The notes under the pieces: generated by a model
What the model saw: only the letters and a program-made list of their open reading frames with translations
Told to the model about the DNA's origin: nothing
Databases searched by the model: none
Shown: positions 7,964-15,875 of the stretch, piece by piece
Layout: each line of letters begins with the position of its first letter
Position numbering within the stretch: position 1 is the first letter of the stretch
Origin: Rubripirellula sp.
Lineage (GTDB): Bacteria; Planctomycetota; Planctomycetia; Pirellulales; Pirellulaceae
NCBI GenBank assembly: GCA_029213145.1
Contig: JARGNK010000048.1
Coordinates: 3,569-43,300 of the forward strand
DNA: 39,732 nucleotides
Direction: 5' to 3'
Translations under genes and position numbers: made by a program

Positions 7964-9103
7964 TCAGACTTGCTTCCAACTGCCATCGCGACCGCTGGCA
8001 AGTACGGCTTCGCAAACCTTTTGCGTTTCTTGAGCATCCGCAAACGTTGGATGACAAGGCTTGTCTTCATCGACGCTTTTCAGAAAATCGGCGACTTGGT
8101 GCACAAACGTGTGTTCGTAACCAATTTGCAATCCGGGCACCCACCACTTGTCCATGTAGGGGTGTTCCCCACCATGATCGGTGACGTGAATCGAACGCCA
8201 ACCTCGCAGGCGACCCTCGTCGTTGTGTTCGAAATACTCTAAACGATGAAGATCATGCAGATCCCAGCGGATGGAAGCATTTTCACCGTTAATCTCAAAC
8301 GTGTAGAGCGCCTTGTGTCCGCGAGCGTAACGTGTCGATTCAAAGAGGCCCAGCGAACCATTGTTAAAACGACACAAGAACGCACAAGCATCGTCGATAC
8401 CGACTTTTTCCATTTTGCCGGTTTCTGTATGCATCCGTTCTTTGACGAACGTCTCCGTCACGGCGGTGACGTTATCAATCGAACCGTTCAACCACAAAGC
8501 AGTGTCGATGCAGTGCGCCAACAGGTCACCCGTCACGCCGGAACCGGCGGCGTTCACATCCAATCGCCAAAGTGCGGCGCCGCCTTGAGGCACTTCTTCT
8601 GAGATCGTCCAATCCTGAAGAAAATTAGCACGATAATGGAAAATCCGCCCCAGCTTTCCTTCATCAATCAATTGCTTGGCCAGCGTTACCGCGGGAACCC
8701 GTCGGTAGTTGTACCAAACCGTATTTCGAACACCGGCCTTCTCGACCGCTTCCACCATTGTCGCCCCTTCCTCGGGATTCAGAGCGAGTGGCTTTTCGCA
8801 GAGAATCATCTTTCCAGCTTCAGCAGCGGCGATGGCAATTTCCGCATGCGAGTTATTGGGCGTGCAAATATCGATCGCGTCGATGTCATCACGCTCGATT
8901 ACCTTTCGCCAATCGGTTTCGATTGACTCATATTGCCACTGATCGGCAAACGCTTGTGCGTTTTCCGCGTTCCGCCCACAGACACACTTCAGCACAGGGC
9001 GATGCTGCAGCTCCGGAAAAAAATCATTCACTCGTTTGTACCCATTGCTGTGGGTACGGCCCATGAATCCGTAGCCGATCAATCCGATATTGAGGGGTTT
9101 CAT
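7964..9103 (-). CDS. Gfo/Idh/MocA family oxidoreductase (cytoplasmic)
   Basis: A 379-residue NAD(P)-dependent dehydrogenase. The Rossmann motif [14 protein letters not shown] is at residues about 6-19, the family motif CEKPLA near 100, and a substrate-binding C-terminal domain follows. There is no Tat signal, unlike the oxidoreductase at the left end, so it should act in the cytoplasm. ATG 9103 is preferred because the dinucleotide fold begins at once; the frame stays open to 9178 with no matching sequence. It lies 78 bases after the isomerase/epimerase gene on the same strand, a pairing common in inositol or rare-sugar catabolism, where the isomerase acts on a keto-sugar made by the dehydrogenase. 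The exact substrate cannot be read. Confidence 0.92.
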   Translation of the reverse strand: MKPLNIGLIGYGFMGRTHSNGYKRVNDFFPELQHRPVLKCVCGRNAENAQAFADQWQYESIETDWRKVIERDDIDAIDICTPNNSHAEIAIAAAEAGKMILCEKPLALNPEEGATMVEAVEKAGVRNTVWYNYRRVPAVTLAKQLIDEGKLGRIFHYRANFLQDWTISEEVPQGGAALWRLDVNAAGSGVTGDLLAHCIDTALWLNGSIDNVTAVTETFVKERMHTETGKMEKVGIDDACAFLCRFNNGSLGLFESTRYARGHKALYTFEINGENASIRWDLHDLHRLEYFEHNDEGRLRGWRSIHVTDHGGEHPYMDKWWVPGLQIGYEHTFVHQVADFLKSVDEDKPCHPTFADAQETQKVCEAVLASGRDGSWKQV

Positions 9104-9181
9104 GCTGTTGGACTGTTCTTCAGGAAAGTTGTGAAAACGGGAGATAAGCAGAACGACGTGAGGCCGACAGTGGGCCAAGAA

Positions 9182-10237
9182 TTATTCGGACCAGCCATGT
9201 GCGTCTTGCACTGACAACATCGCTTCAAGAATGCTGTTCCAGGTCTCAGACTTGTGCATCACATCATTTGGGAACATGCATCCGTCCCAACAGATGTGAC
9301 GGCAAGTTTGCAGAACATCGCCATGCTCGTCGCGAAGCCAGAAACCTGCATCATGTGCGATATCGAGCTTGCCATTTGGATCTTCGGGTAAACAATGCCG
9401 ACCCGTCTTGTCGTGACTACCGGTACCATGAACGGTGGCATCATTCTGTGCAACATGAAAATCGATGGTCCATGGCCGCAATGCGTGCGTAAGTTCCTTC
9501 AAAGCCGCATTCTTTTTAGCGACATCGCTCCAATCGTAATCTTCCGGAAGCATCGCATCTTCAGGAGCGTTGTAGCCAAGCAAGTACAGCAGTGTGTGTG
9601 CCATATCGGCTTGAAATCCAAGTCGTTCGGGATGGCCAACTCGATCGAGAAGGTCGACCATTTTCCGCCAGCTTTGCATGCCACCCCAACAGATCTCACC
9701 CTCAGCTGCTAGCCGCTCGTCAAATTCCTCCGCTATGTCGCAGGCAGCCTTAAACGTGTCGGCGATTTTACTTTGGTTGACTTCCGGGTCGCCGATCCAA
9801 TCGCCGACCGAACAAGCGCTGTCGATGCGAACAACGCCGTGAGGACGGATGCCAAGTTGGCGAAGCTTCTTTGCAATCGTGCAACCTTTGCGAACTTGCG
9901 TCAGAAACGCTTCGATCTGTTCGGTGCTCCCCGCGGCTGATCCGCCACCGGTCGGCTCCCAAACCGGCGCGACAACACTGCCGATCACCAGATCGCGACT
10001 ACGTACTTGTTCGGCCAACTTTTCCAGATCTTCGTCGGTCGCATCGATCGAGACATGGGGATCGAACAGGAACAGGTCGACCCCATCGAATTTGCGCCCA
10101 TCGACTTCTGCGGCGGCAGTCAGATCGAGCATCGTTTCCAACGGGATTGGCGGGTCATTGCCTTCGCCACCTTTACCAACCACACCTGGCCATGCTGCGT
10201 TATGAAGCTTGGGGAAATTATTGGGATGATCAGACAT
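9182..10237 (-). CDS. Sugar phosphate isomerase/epimerase (TIM barrel)
   Basis: A 351-residue protein of the xylose-isomerase-like TIM-barrel superfamily (AP endonuclease family 2 fold). Candidate metal or substrate residues are seen in AAEGEICWGGMQSW (Glu near 178), GFQADMAHTL (Asp near 216), IDFHVAQND (His near 262) and the C-terminal ICWDGCMFPN. It is probably the first gene of an operon with the oxidoreductase and the DUF4404 gene. The 5' leader on this strand is pyrimidine-rich (CTCTCCTCC about 15-25 bases before ATG 10237) and has no purine-rich ribosome-binding site, so initiation is probably SD-independent. Substrate unknown. Confidence 0.88.
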   Translation of the reverse strand: MSDHPNNFPKLHNAAWPGVVGKGGEGNDPPIPLETMLDLTAAAEVDGRKFDGVDLFLFDPHVSIDATDEDLEKLAEQVRSRDLVIGSVVAPVWEPTGGGSAAGSTEQIEAFLTQVRKGCTIAKKLRQLGIRPHGVVRIDSACSVGDWIGDPEVNQSKIADTFKAACDIAEEFDERLAAEGEICWGGMQSWRKMVDLLDRVGHPERLGFQADMAHTLLYLLGYNAPEDAMLPEDYDWSDVAKKNAALKELTHALRPWTIDFHVAQNDATVHGTGSHDKTGRHCLPEDPNGKLDIAHDAGFWLRDEHGDVLQTCRHICWDGCMFPNDVMHKSETWNSILEAMLSVQDAHGWSE

Positions 10238-10290
10238 TGCATTGCAGAGGTAGGAGGAGAGTTAACTGTCCGCAGACGTTAAGGGATTTA

Positions 10291-10368
10291 CATTCGTCGG
10301 GTATCAGTTGCCGGTTGAGGGCAAGTCATGGTGAATATTGTCTCCAAAGTATCGCACCCCGACGAATG
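10291..10368. repeat. 11-bp perfect inverted repeat with nested hairpin
   Basis: CATTCGTCGGG (10291-10301) is exactly complementary to CCCGACGAATG (10358-10368). Inside, TTGCC (10308-10312) can pair with GGCAA (10320-10324). A transcript would fold into a long stem with a side hairpin. There is no T-tract. Confidence 0.5.
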
Positions 10369-10705
10369 GCTCGGTACCCGTGGTGTCAATTTCAGTGCCC
10401 GAAGTCACCGCCTGGTGAGATCTACACGACCGCGTCAGTTGTATTCTCACCGAATCCAACATCATCAAAGGCGTCTGCAAATCTATCCGGCCCATCCGGC
10501 CACGATCCTGAACATTGATCCAGCCATTCACACCCGGACCCGTAATTTTACACTTCCCGCCGGGTTGCTGGGTCAAACGAATGGGGGTGACAAGCTGCTA
10601 TCTATCAACAATGCCGTAAGCGATCGATAAGACTTCATACCCGTCGCCGAATTCGATGTTTGGACGACGTTGTCGGCCTTCATCAACCCATCTTCCAACG
10701 CGACC
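10304..10705 (-). pseudogene. Possible decayed gene (DUF3237-like remnant?)
   Basis: On the minus strand one frame stays open from 10705 to the stop at 10304 except for a single TAG at 10598-10600. Its translation has protein-like stretches (FGDGYEVLSIAYGIVDR before the stop, GGKCKITGPGVNGWI and GRMGRIDLQTPL after it) with the GG..GPG.NG pattern I associate with DUF3237. There is no start codon with a ribosome-binding site. It may be a decayed gene or chance; a profile search of the stop-suppressed translation would decide. Confidence 0.22.
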
Positions 10706-10909
10706 TTACGCATGGCAGGATCTCAATCCGCAGAAACTCGATCAAAAAATGGCTGTCAAAAATCCGTTCGGTAGTCAGCCCTCGCGGTAAATGTTTTATT
10801 AGCTGGTAGGACGCGGTACAAGAACGGCCAGTAAAACATGGGTTTTTTCTGGGTCTTCCAGCGGCCAGCGGCGTCCCAGCCCCCTGCATCAAGACCTTCA
10901 CGATTTAAG

Positions 10910-12088
10910 ATGACGACGAAAACGGCTTCGCTCCGATCCATTGACGATTCTCAACCGAATATTGTTTGGGATTCGTCTGCTCCATTGACCATGTCCGTCG
11001 AAACCCGCTCCGGTCTGATCCACACGCGATACGGGCGGTTTTCCGGCGGTGCCAGCGACCAAGTCGAGGTCGTGGAGGTCGACACCGGCGCCGTCCGCGT
11101 CCTGATTCTACCAACTCGGGGTATGTCCATTTGGGAGCTTGATTCCGTTGGACACCGGTTTGGCTGGCAATCTCCCGTCACGGGCCCCGTCCACCCCTCG
11201 CAAGTCCCCCTGTTTGAACCAAGTGGTTTGGGGTGGCTGGAGGGTTTTGATGAACTTTTGGTGCGATGTGGGCTCGAAAGCAACGGAGCGCCTGAGAATG
11301 ATGCCCACGGTAATCTGCTTTATCCGCTTCATGGGCGGATCGGCAATCTTCCCGCGAGCTCGTTGTCGATCGAATTCGATGAAGCATCGGGCAGATTGGA
11401 ACTGATTGGCGAGGTATTGGAATCGCGTTTGTTTTTTAAACGTCTGCGACTTCGAAGCCGGATCCGATTTCAAGCTGGCAGCCCAGATATCGAGTTGCTC
11501 GATGATGTCACCAATGATCTTTCCAAACCCACAACAATCCAACTGCTGTATCACATCAACCTGGGCGCACCAGTTTTGGGTGAAGGCGCGGTGCTGGAAG
11601 CGCCTGTCGAAACGCTGGCCCCAAAAGATGCGCTGTCGGCCAGCGAGATCGACCAGTGGAACCAATTTGGATCGCCCGAGGAGGGCTACGCGGAACGAGT
11701 CTATTTTGCCAAACTTCGGAGCGACGAATCACAGCTAACCTCTGCCATGCTCCGAGCAGCAGAGGGGAACCTGGGTTTTGCCGTAAGCTTCCATACAGGC
11801 GGCTTACCGAGATTTGTCCTGTGGAAAAATACAGCCGCCGAGAGTGACGGTTACGTAACCGGAATTGAACCAGCGACTAATTATCCCAATCAACGAAGTT
11901 ACGAAGACAAACAGGGACGAGTGGTCGAATTGGATGCAGGACAGACCAAGTCGTTTCGAGTGACTCTGCATCCGCTGACCAACGCTGAAGCGGTTGCCGA
12001 GATGTCAAAGCGGATCACCGATATCCAAGGCGAGCACCAACCCGATATTCATTCGACACCACGCCCCGGTTGGTCGCCCGGCGCCTGA
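10910..12088 (+). CDS. DUF4432 / aldose-1-epimerase-like protein
   Basis: A 392-residue beta-sandwich protein of the galactose-mutarotase superfamily, DUF4432 group. Typical segments are LPTRGMSIWELDSVGHRFGW (about 65-84), EPSGLGWLEGFDELLVRCGL (about 103-122), LYPLHGRIGNLPA (about 139) with a candidate catalytic His, YHINLGAP (about 218) and GIEPATNYPNQRSYE near 325. It probably binds a sugar or modified carbohydrate in the cytoplasm. ATG 10910 is chosen over an upstream in-frame ATG (10838) because homology-like sequence starts only near TASLRSID and the upstream extension is proline- and arginine-rich. It stands alone, converging on the DUF3299-type operon. Confidence 0.85.
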   Translation: MTTKTASLRSIDDSQPNIVWDSSAPLTMSVETRSGLIHTRYGRFSGGASDQVEVVEVDTGAVRVLILPTRGMSIWELDSVGHRFGWQSPVTGPVHPSQVPLFEPSGLGWLEGFDELLVRCGLESNGAPENDAHGNLLYPLHGRIGNLPASSLSIEFDEASGRLELIGEVLESRLFFKRLRLRSRIRFQAGSPDIELLDDVTNDLSKPTTIQLLYHINLGAPVLGEGAVLEAPVETLAPKDALSASEIDQWNQFGSPEEGYAERVYFAKLRSDESQLTSAMLRAAEGNLGFAVSFHTGGLPRFVLWKNTAAESDGYVTGIEPATNYPNQRSYEDKQGRVVELDAGQTKSFRVTLHPLTNAEAVAEMSKRITDIQGEHQPDIHSTPRPGWSPGA

Positions 12089-12180
12089 CCAGAACGGCAT
12101 TCCACGGGATCGGCTCTGCCAGCCAAACTCGCGGCGTCAGTGCAGTGCTGATTGTGAGGCTCCTGAGCTTCACTAAGAAT

Positions 12181-12204
12181 CGATCAACTTGCTAGCAAGG
12201 ATCG
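12181..12204. repeat. Palindromic dyad between convergent genes
   Basis: CTTGCTAGCAAG (12188-12199) is a perfect 12-bp palindrome. Flanking CGATC (12181-12185) pairs with GATCG (12200-12204) across a two-base bulge. Set between two convergent genes, it could act as a bidirectional, U-tract-less terminator. Confidence 0.4.
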
Positions 12205-12288
12205 ATGGATCGCAATCTTGTGATGATTGAAATCAAACAAGACCCAAGGCGAGGCGAGCCTCAAAACAAAGCGAGGCGACCAGCCAGT

Positions 12289-12834
12289 TCACTTGACCTG
12301 CTCTCCAGCGATTTTGAAAATCGCAAAGTGGCTTGCTCCTTTTGGTCCCACACCGCCGGGATACTTGTAGGACTCCGTATCAATTTTGAAACGTCCTTCG
12401 ACGGTGACCGGTCGAGTCACAAAATCGGTCGTTTTCCCTGGCACCATTTCAACAATCACACAATCGAACAATGCAGCACCCGGTCCAAAGCAACATTCCT
12501 GGTTGTCTCGAACTAGTACAAACTGGTCGATGCCGGTTTCTTTGAACAGAGTGCTGGGCAAGATGTAACCTCGCAACTTAACCTTCTTGCCATTTAAGCT
12601 TTTCACCACACGGTTCAAACTGCCCTCACGAAAGGGCTGGTCTTTCTCGATCTCGAATTGCAGATCATCAAAGTTGATTTCACCTTTGGCTCGGCGAGCA
12701 TCTGCCTCTTCCTTGCTCTCCTTCGGCGCTGTCGCTGCCGAGTTCCGAGCGGACTTATCCTGCGCCACAGCAAGCGAAGCAGTCGTAACGGGAGCCAGGA
12801 ACAACAACACTGCGAGCTTAGATTCAATACGCAT
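12289..12834 (-). CDS. Exported DUF3299-like protein
   Basis: A 181-residue protein with a signal peptide (MRIESKLAVLLFLAPVTTASLAVAQ, cleavage near 25), a charged linker, and a domain (about 52-181) containing VKLRGYILPS, FVLVRDNQECCFGP and VTVEGRFKI. GYI.P followed by F.LV....CCFG is the DUF3299 pattern. The adjacent Cys pair (about 113-114) may bind metal or form a redox centre. It is the third gene of a minus-strand operon and lies 33 bases after the membrane protein, which carries a second copy of the same kind of domain. It should act in the periplasm. Function unknown. Confidence 0.78.
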   Translation of the reverse strand: MRIESKLAVLLFLAPVTTASLAVAQDKSARNSAATAPKESKEEADARRAKGEINFDDLQFEIEKDQPFREGSLNRVVKSLNGKKVKLRGYILPSTLFKETGIDQFVLVRDNQECCFGPGAALFDCVIVEMVPGKTTDFVTRPVTVEGRFKIDTESYKYPGGVGPKGASHFAIFKIAGEQVK

Positions 12835-12867
12835 GGTCGGTCATTCCTTCATCAAAACGCGGTGGGG

Positions 12868-13539
12868 TCAACGGATAATGTCGACCTGCATTCGATAGAA
12901 GACCGCATTATCAAAATCTGTCACGCTCTGTGGTGCCCGGTTCAACAAGAATTGACCGGCTAATTTTTTCTTGGTCAGACCAGCTTTCGTCGTATCACCA
13001 CCAACAAGCGTCACTTCAATCATATCACTACTCTTTGGTTGACCACCAAAGCAACAGGTTCCCAAGTCGGGAACAAGAATGAACCGCTTCAACAATCCAC
13101 TTCCAGAGGCAGGATGAATATAACCTTTTAGGAAGATCGCCTCGCCGTCAATTTCCAGTGCCTTGGCGGTCGGCTGATCTAACTCGCCCTTCTGCTGTAG
13201 TTCGTAAAACCGCACCCGCGTGTAGCCTTCGGGCACTTCCGTCAGGTAGGTGTACGTGTGCATACCAGCGCCAGCGACGGCGATCAGCAGATTAAATGCG
13301 ACGCCGGCGATTGCCAGTGTTTTCCCGTCGAATTCATCTGGGTAACGCGTCGTCTTGCGGATCCCGGCCAGTCCCAGCAGGACTCCGATCACACAGAGAC
13401 CCAACATTGGCGGAAAGAAGACACCAGACAGCAAGCCGATAACCGCAAAAATGATCGAGGCGATCGCGCTAGTGCTCATGGCGCGGTAGGGGAACTCGAC
13501 GTCGTCCCCGGCGGCGGTCAATTGAATCTCGGCAGACAT
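12868..13539 (-). CDS. Membrane protein, DUF4190-like plus DUF3299-like domain
   Basis: A 223-residue protein. Two or three transmembrane segments (about 22-60 and 72-95) carry a DUF4190-like pattern, with ..ISIIFAVIGLLSG followed by LGLAGIRKT and LAIAGVAFNLL. A C-terminal domain (about 110-223) follows, with FLKGYIHPAS and RFILVPDLGTCCFGGQP, the same GYI.P / CCFG signature as the downstream exported protein. The two are therefore related by a shared domain, one anchored and one free. It is the middle gene of the operon, 47 bases after the CPFC protein. Function unknown. Confidence 0.8.
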   Translation of the reverse strand: MSAEIQLTAAGDDVEFPYRAMSTSAIASIIFAVIGLLSGVFFPPMLGLCVIGVLLGLAGIRKTTRYPDEFDGKTLAIAGVAFNLLIAVAGAGMHTYTYLTEVPEGYTRVRFYELQQKGELDQPTAKALEIDGEAIFLKGYIHPASGSGLLKRFILVPDLGTCCFGGQPKSSDMIEVTLVGGDTTKAGLTKKKLAGQFLLNRAPQSVTDFDNAVFYRMQVDIIR

Positions 13540-13586
13540 CTTTCAAATTCTTATCGGGAAACTCGCTCGACCGCCTTACCGCGTTG

Positions 13587-15023
13587 CTATCTCCGATTCG
13601 AGATAGCTCGCTCTGGGATCGGCTGAGTGCCTCCAGAAAGCAGTAAAAACTGGCCGATCATGATAGTGATCAAAGCGAGAGATAGTACGTACGCCAACCG
13701 CCATGGGTTCGCTGCCGCAAGGCCAGTGGGGGGTACCGCAATGGATGGAACGGCAGCCAATCCTGCCGTTGGACCCCCCGGTAACCGACGATTGATGTCG
13801 GATCCGATCGCCGCTGCCACCTGAGTATCAGTATCAGCATCCGAATCTTGGGGCTGCCAGCTGGACGAGTCTGGTTTGGTATCCCGAGCAGGAACAGGAA
13901 TTGAGAAGAAAGTATTGGCGCGGCGAACGCTTTCCGCGTCGATCTCCTGTAATTTTGTCAAAGCCTCTTTAGCTTCCGGCAGAGGACATGCACGCAGATA
14001 ATTGACAACAGGGACACGAACCCAGTTGTTCTCTGGATCAGCATCGGTGAACAACTTCACCAAACGATCGATCTGAGTCCAGTCGCTCCAGCGTGCAAGG
14101 TCAGGAATCACCAAGTCGGCAAGATCCTTACGATCCAAAACATAGTGGAGCGATTCCACCAGTGCAGTCCGCGGGATTACATCACCCTCGGTGCCGTGAA
14201 AACGAACTGCCATGATGGCCGCGTAGGTATCCGCATAGGGTGCCTGTTTATTAGCCAAGAACAATTCGTTGACGAGCCCTAAGCCTTTTTCTCCTGACAA
14301 AGTCAGATAGCAGGCGATGAGTGCGTCGAGTCCACCCCGAGTACTTTTTTGGGTGCTTCGTAACATTTTTTCTAGTAGCGGCAGATCTTTTTCGTCGCCG
14401 CTAACACCCAGCATGGTCAGATACAGACGCTTGCGATCCGTCGCCATTTCAGGGTCGCTGAGCCACTCAACCAATTGATCGTGATCCATTTCGGGACCCA
14501 GTTTCTTCACTGCGTCATAAGGAGCGATCGCGAATTCATCATACGCATCACGCGCCAGCATCGACTCTTTGTCTTGAAGGTACAAATGATAAAAGCGAAG
14601 CCGCTCGAGCGGATCATCTTCTAACTGAGTGATATTGGAGACATACTTCTCGGCTCGCTCACTGATCGGTAAGCACGACCACTGCATCTCAGGCGGATCG
14701 ACACCTGACAACATGAATCGTCGCCCGACCGTCACATCACCGTAGTACACGGCGTTGACTTTTTGGCCAGCACGGACCAGTTCTCCACCCTTAAGCACGG
14801 TTTCGACTTTCATCAGGACGGCGCCAGATTCTTTATCCCGATCAGAATCGCTTTGGATCGCAGTGGCGATCACAACCGCATCCATCGCAGCCATTTCTTG
14901 CCGTAGCGTTTGAGAAACCGCGTTGCAGAATGGGCAGGCCATCACTCGATCTGGAACCAACATTGCTGCGGTGACGAGCGTGAGGATCAAAACATTGAAC
15001 GGTCGGCGACGGAAAATCCGCAT
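13587..15023 (-). CDS. Exported CPFC-motif protein with helical repeats and C-terminal anchor
   Basis: A 478-residue protein. A signal sequence (about 8-29) is followed at once by ACPFC (Cys 30 and 33), a possible metal or redox site; the cleavage region VMAC also loosely resembles a lipobox. A beta-rich domain (about 45-115, AVVIATAIQSDSD..VLKGGELVRAG) resembles domains of planctomycete surface proteins. A helical-repeat region reminiscent of HEAT repeats (about 125-355) follows, then a Pro/Asp-rich linker and one transmembrane helix near 442-463. It is probably the first gene of the operon. No known family name is certain. Confidence 0.75.
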   Translation of the reverse strand: MRIFRRRPFNVLILTLVTAAMLVPDRVMACPFCNAVSQTLRQEMAAMDAVVIATAIQSDSDRDKESGAVLMKVETVLKGGELVRAGQKVNAVYYGDVTVGRRFMLSGVDPPEMQWSCLPISERAEKYVSNITQLEDDPLERLRFYHLYLQDKESMLARDAYDEFAIAPYDAVKKLGPEMDHDQLVEWLSDPEMATDRKRLYLTMLGVSGDEKDLPLLEKMLRSTQKSTRGGLDALIACYLTLSGEKGLGLVNELFLANKQAPYADTYAAIMAVRFHGTEGDVIPRTALVESLHYVLDRKDLADLVIPDLARWSDWTQIDRLVKLFTDADPENNWVRVPVVNYLRACPLPEAKEALTKLQEIDAESVRRANTFFSIPVPARDTKPDSSSWQPQDSDADTDTQVAAAIGSDINRRLPGGPTAGLAAVPSIAVPPTGLAAANPWRLAYVLSLALITIMIGQFLLLSGGTQPIPERAISNRR

Positions 15024-15429
15024 CTGAACTACCGATGTTTGAAGGGTGTGTAAAAAGTGTTCAGGGCGGATTCACGATCGAAATCGGATAATTTCCCCCC
15101 CGGGGTTTCCCCGAGTCTACCCGGCGAGGCGGCAGACCACCAATCCTTAATCATAGGTGGCCCAGACCACCGGTGAGAAGAGATTACTCGGAAGTCATTT
15201 GGAGGCATTTGTCATTTTCACGGCAAAATCCCACCCTGAACGACTCAACCGATGGTCTGGAATGTGCCGATAGTGACGGTACGCAGGCTCTGCGGTCGAT
15301 TGCTGCGCGCGGTTTAGACGTGTGCAGGCAACCCCCCAGATCCAGCAACGACCCAGAATTTGGCATACTTTTACACGATTTGCTGCTCCCTTGGGCAGTC
15401 CATCGTTCGTCTCGAGGGGGGACGCTGTG
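15024..15429. other. 406-bp divergent intergenic region
   Basis: It separates the minus-strand CPFC operon from the small secreted protein. Visible elements are a C/G tract ending in the perfect hairpin CGGGG-TTT-CCCCG (15101-15113), and CAGACCACC repeated at 15133-15141 and 15163-15171, exactly 30 bp apart, with GGTGG (15156-15160) able to pair with the second copy. I could not place clear -35/-10 elements. No gene seen. Confidence 0.5.
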
Positions 15430-15753
15430 ATGCTTCGTCATCTTTTAGTTGCCGCCGTGCTGTCCTGCAGCTACGTCGCTATTTCCGACCAGGCCTCGGC
15501 GGACCAACGAGCCTATGGCCGGGCTTGGGGTGGGCAAGCCGATTCCCGTGATTGGAACCGGTTTTACCACTATCCGTACGTTTACTATCCCCAGAACTTC
15601 TGGGGGCAAGAATACTTTCGCAGCAGCGACAGTATGTATCACCGGTATCCGTCGGAAATGCGGATTCCGGTCTACAACAAGCAGTGGCACAACTACTACC
15701 CAAGTCCACGCCGATTCCACTCCGGCCACCATTTCATGCTGGACGTGTTTTAG
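15430..15753 (+). CDS. Small Tyr/His-rich secreted protein
   Basis: A 107-residue protein with a signal peptide (MLRHLLVAAVLSCSYVAISDQASA). The mature part is strikingly aromatic and basic: FYHYPYVYYPQNFW, RYPSEMRIPVYNKQWHNYY and a C-terminal GHHFMLDVF. I associate this pattern with a small exported planctomycete family sometimes labelled calmodulin-binding, a label without mechanistic basis here. ATG 15430 is chosen for the signal peptide and the GAGGGGGG run about 10 bases upstream; the frame is open further left without matching content. Function unknown; a cell-envelope role is plausible. Confidence 0.75.
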   Translation: MLRHLLVAAVLSCSYVAISDQASADQRAYGRAWGGQADSRDWNRFYHYPYVYYPQNFWGQEYFRSSDSMYHRYPSEMRIPVYNKQWHNYYPSPRRFHSGHHFMLDVF

Positions 15754-15875
15754 GCCGACGCTGAGAGGGGATTGGCCGCTTCTGCGCCTAACCGCAACCC
15801 ACCCTCGCATGATCTCTGCAGGGCTGGGCCAGAATCCGGTTGTGATTGACAGAAAATCGGCCAGGAAACCCGTCG

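Larger units (their letters stand above)
10238..10909. other. 672-bp region without an intact gene
   Basis: The gap separates the divergent isomerase and DUF4432 genes. It holds an 11-bp inverted repeat (10291-10301 with 10358-10368), and on the minus strand a possibly decayed reading frame (10304-10705). The remainder (about 10710-10909) shows short open frames with no recognisable content and must contain the promoter of the DUF4432 gene, which I could not place. Confidence 0.5.
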
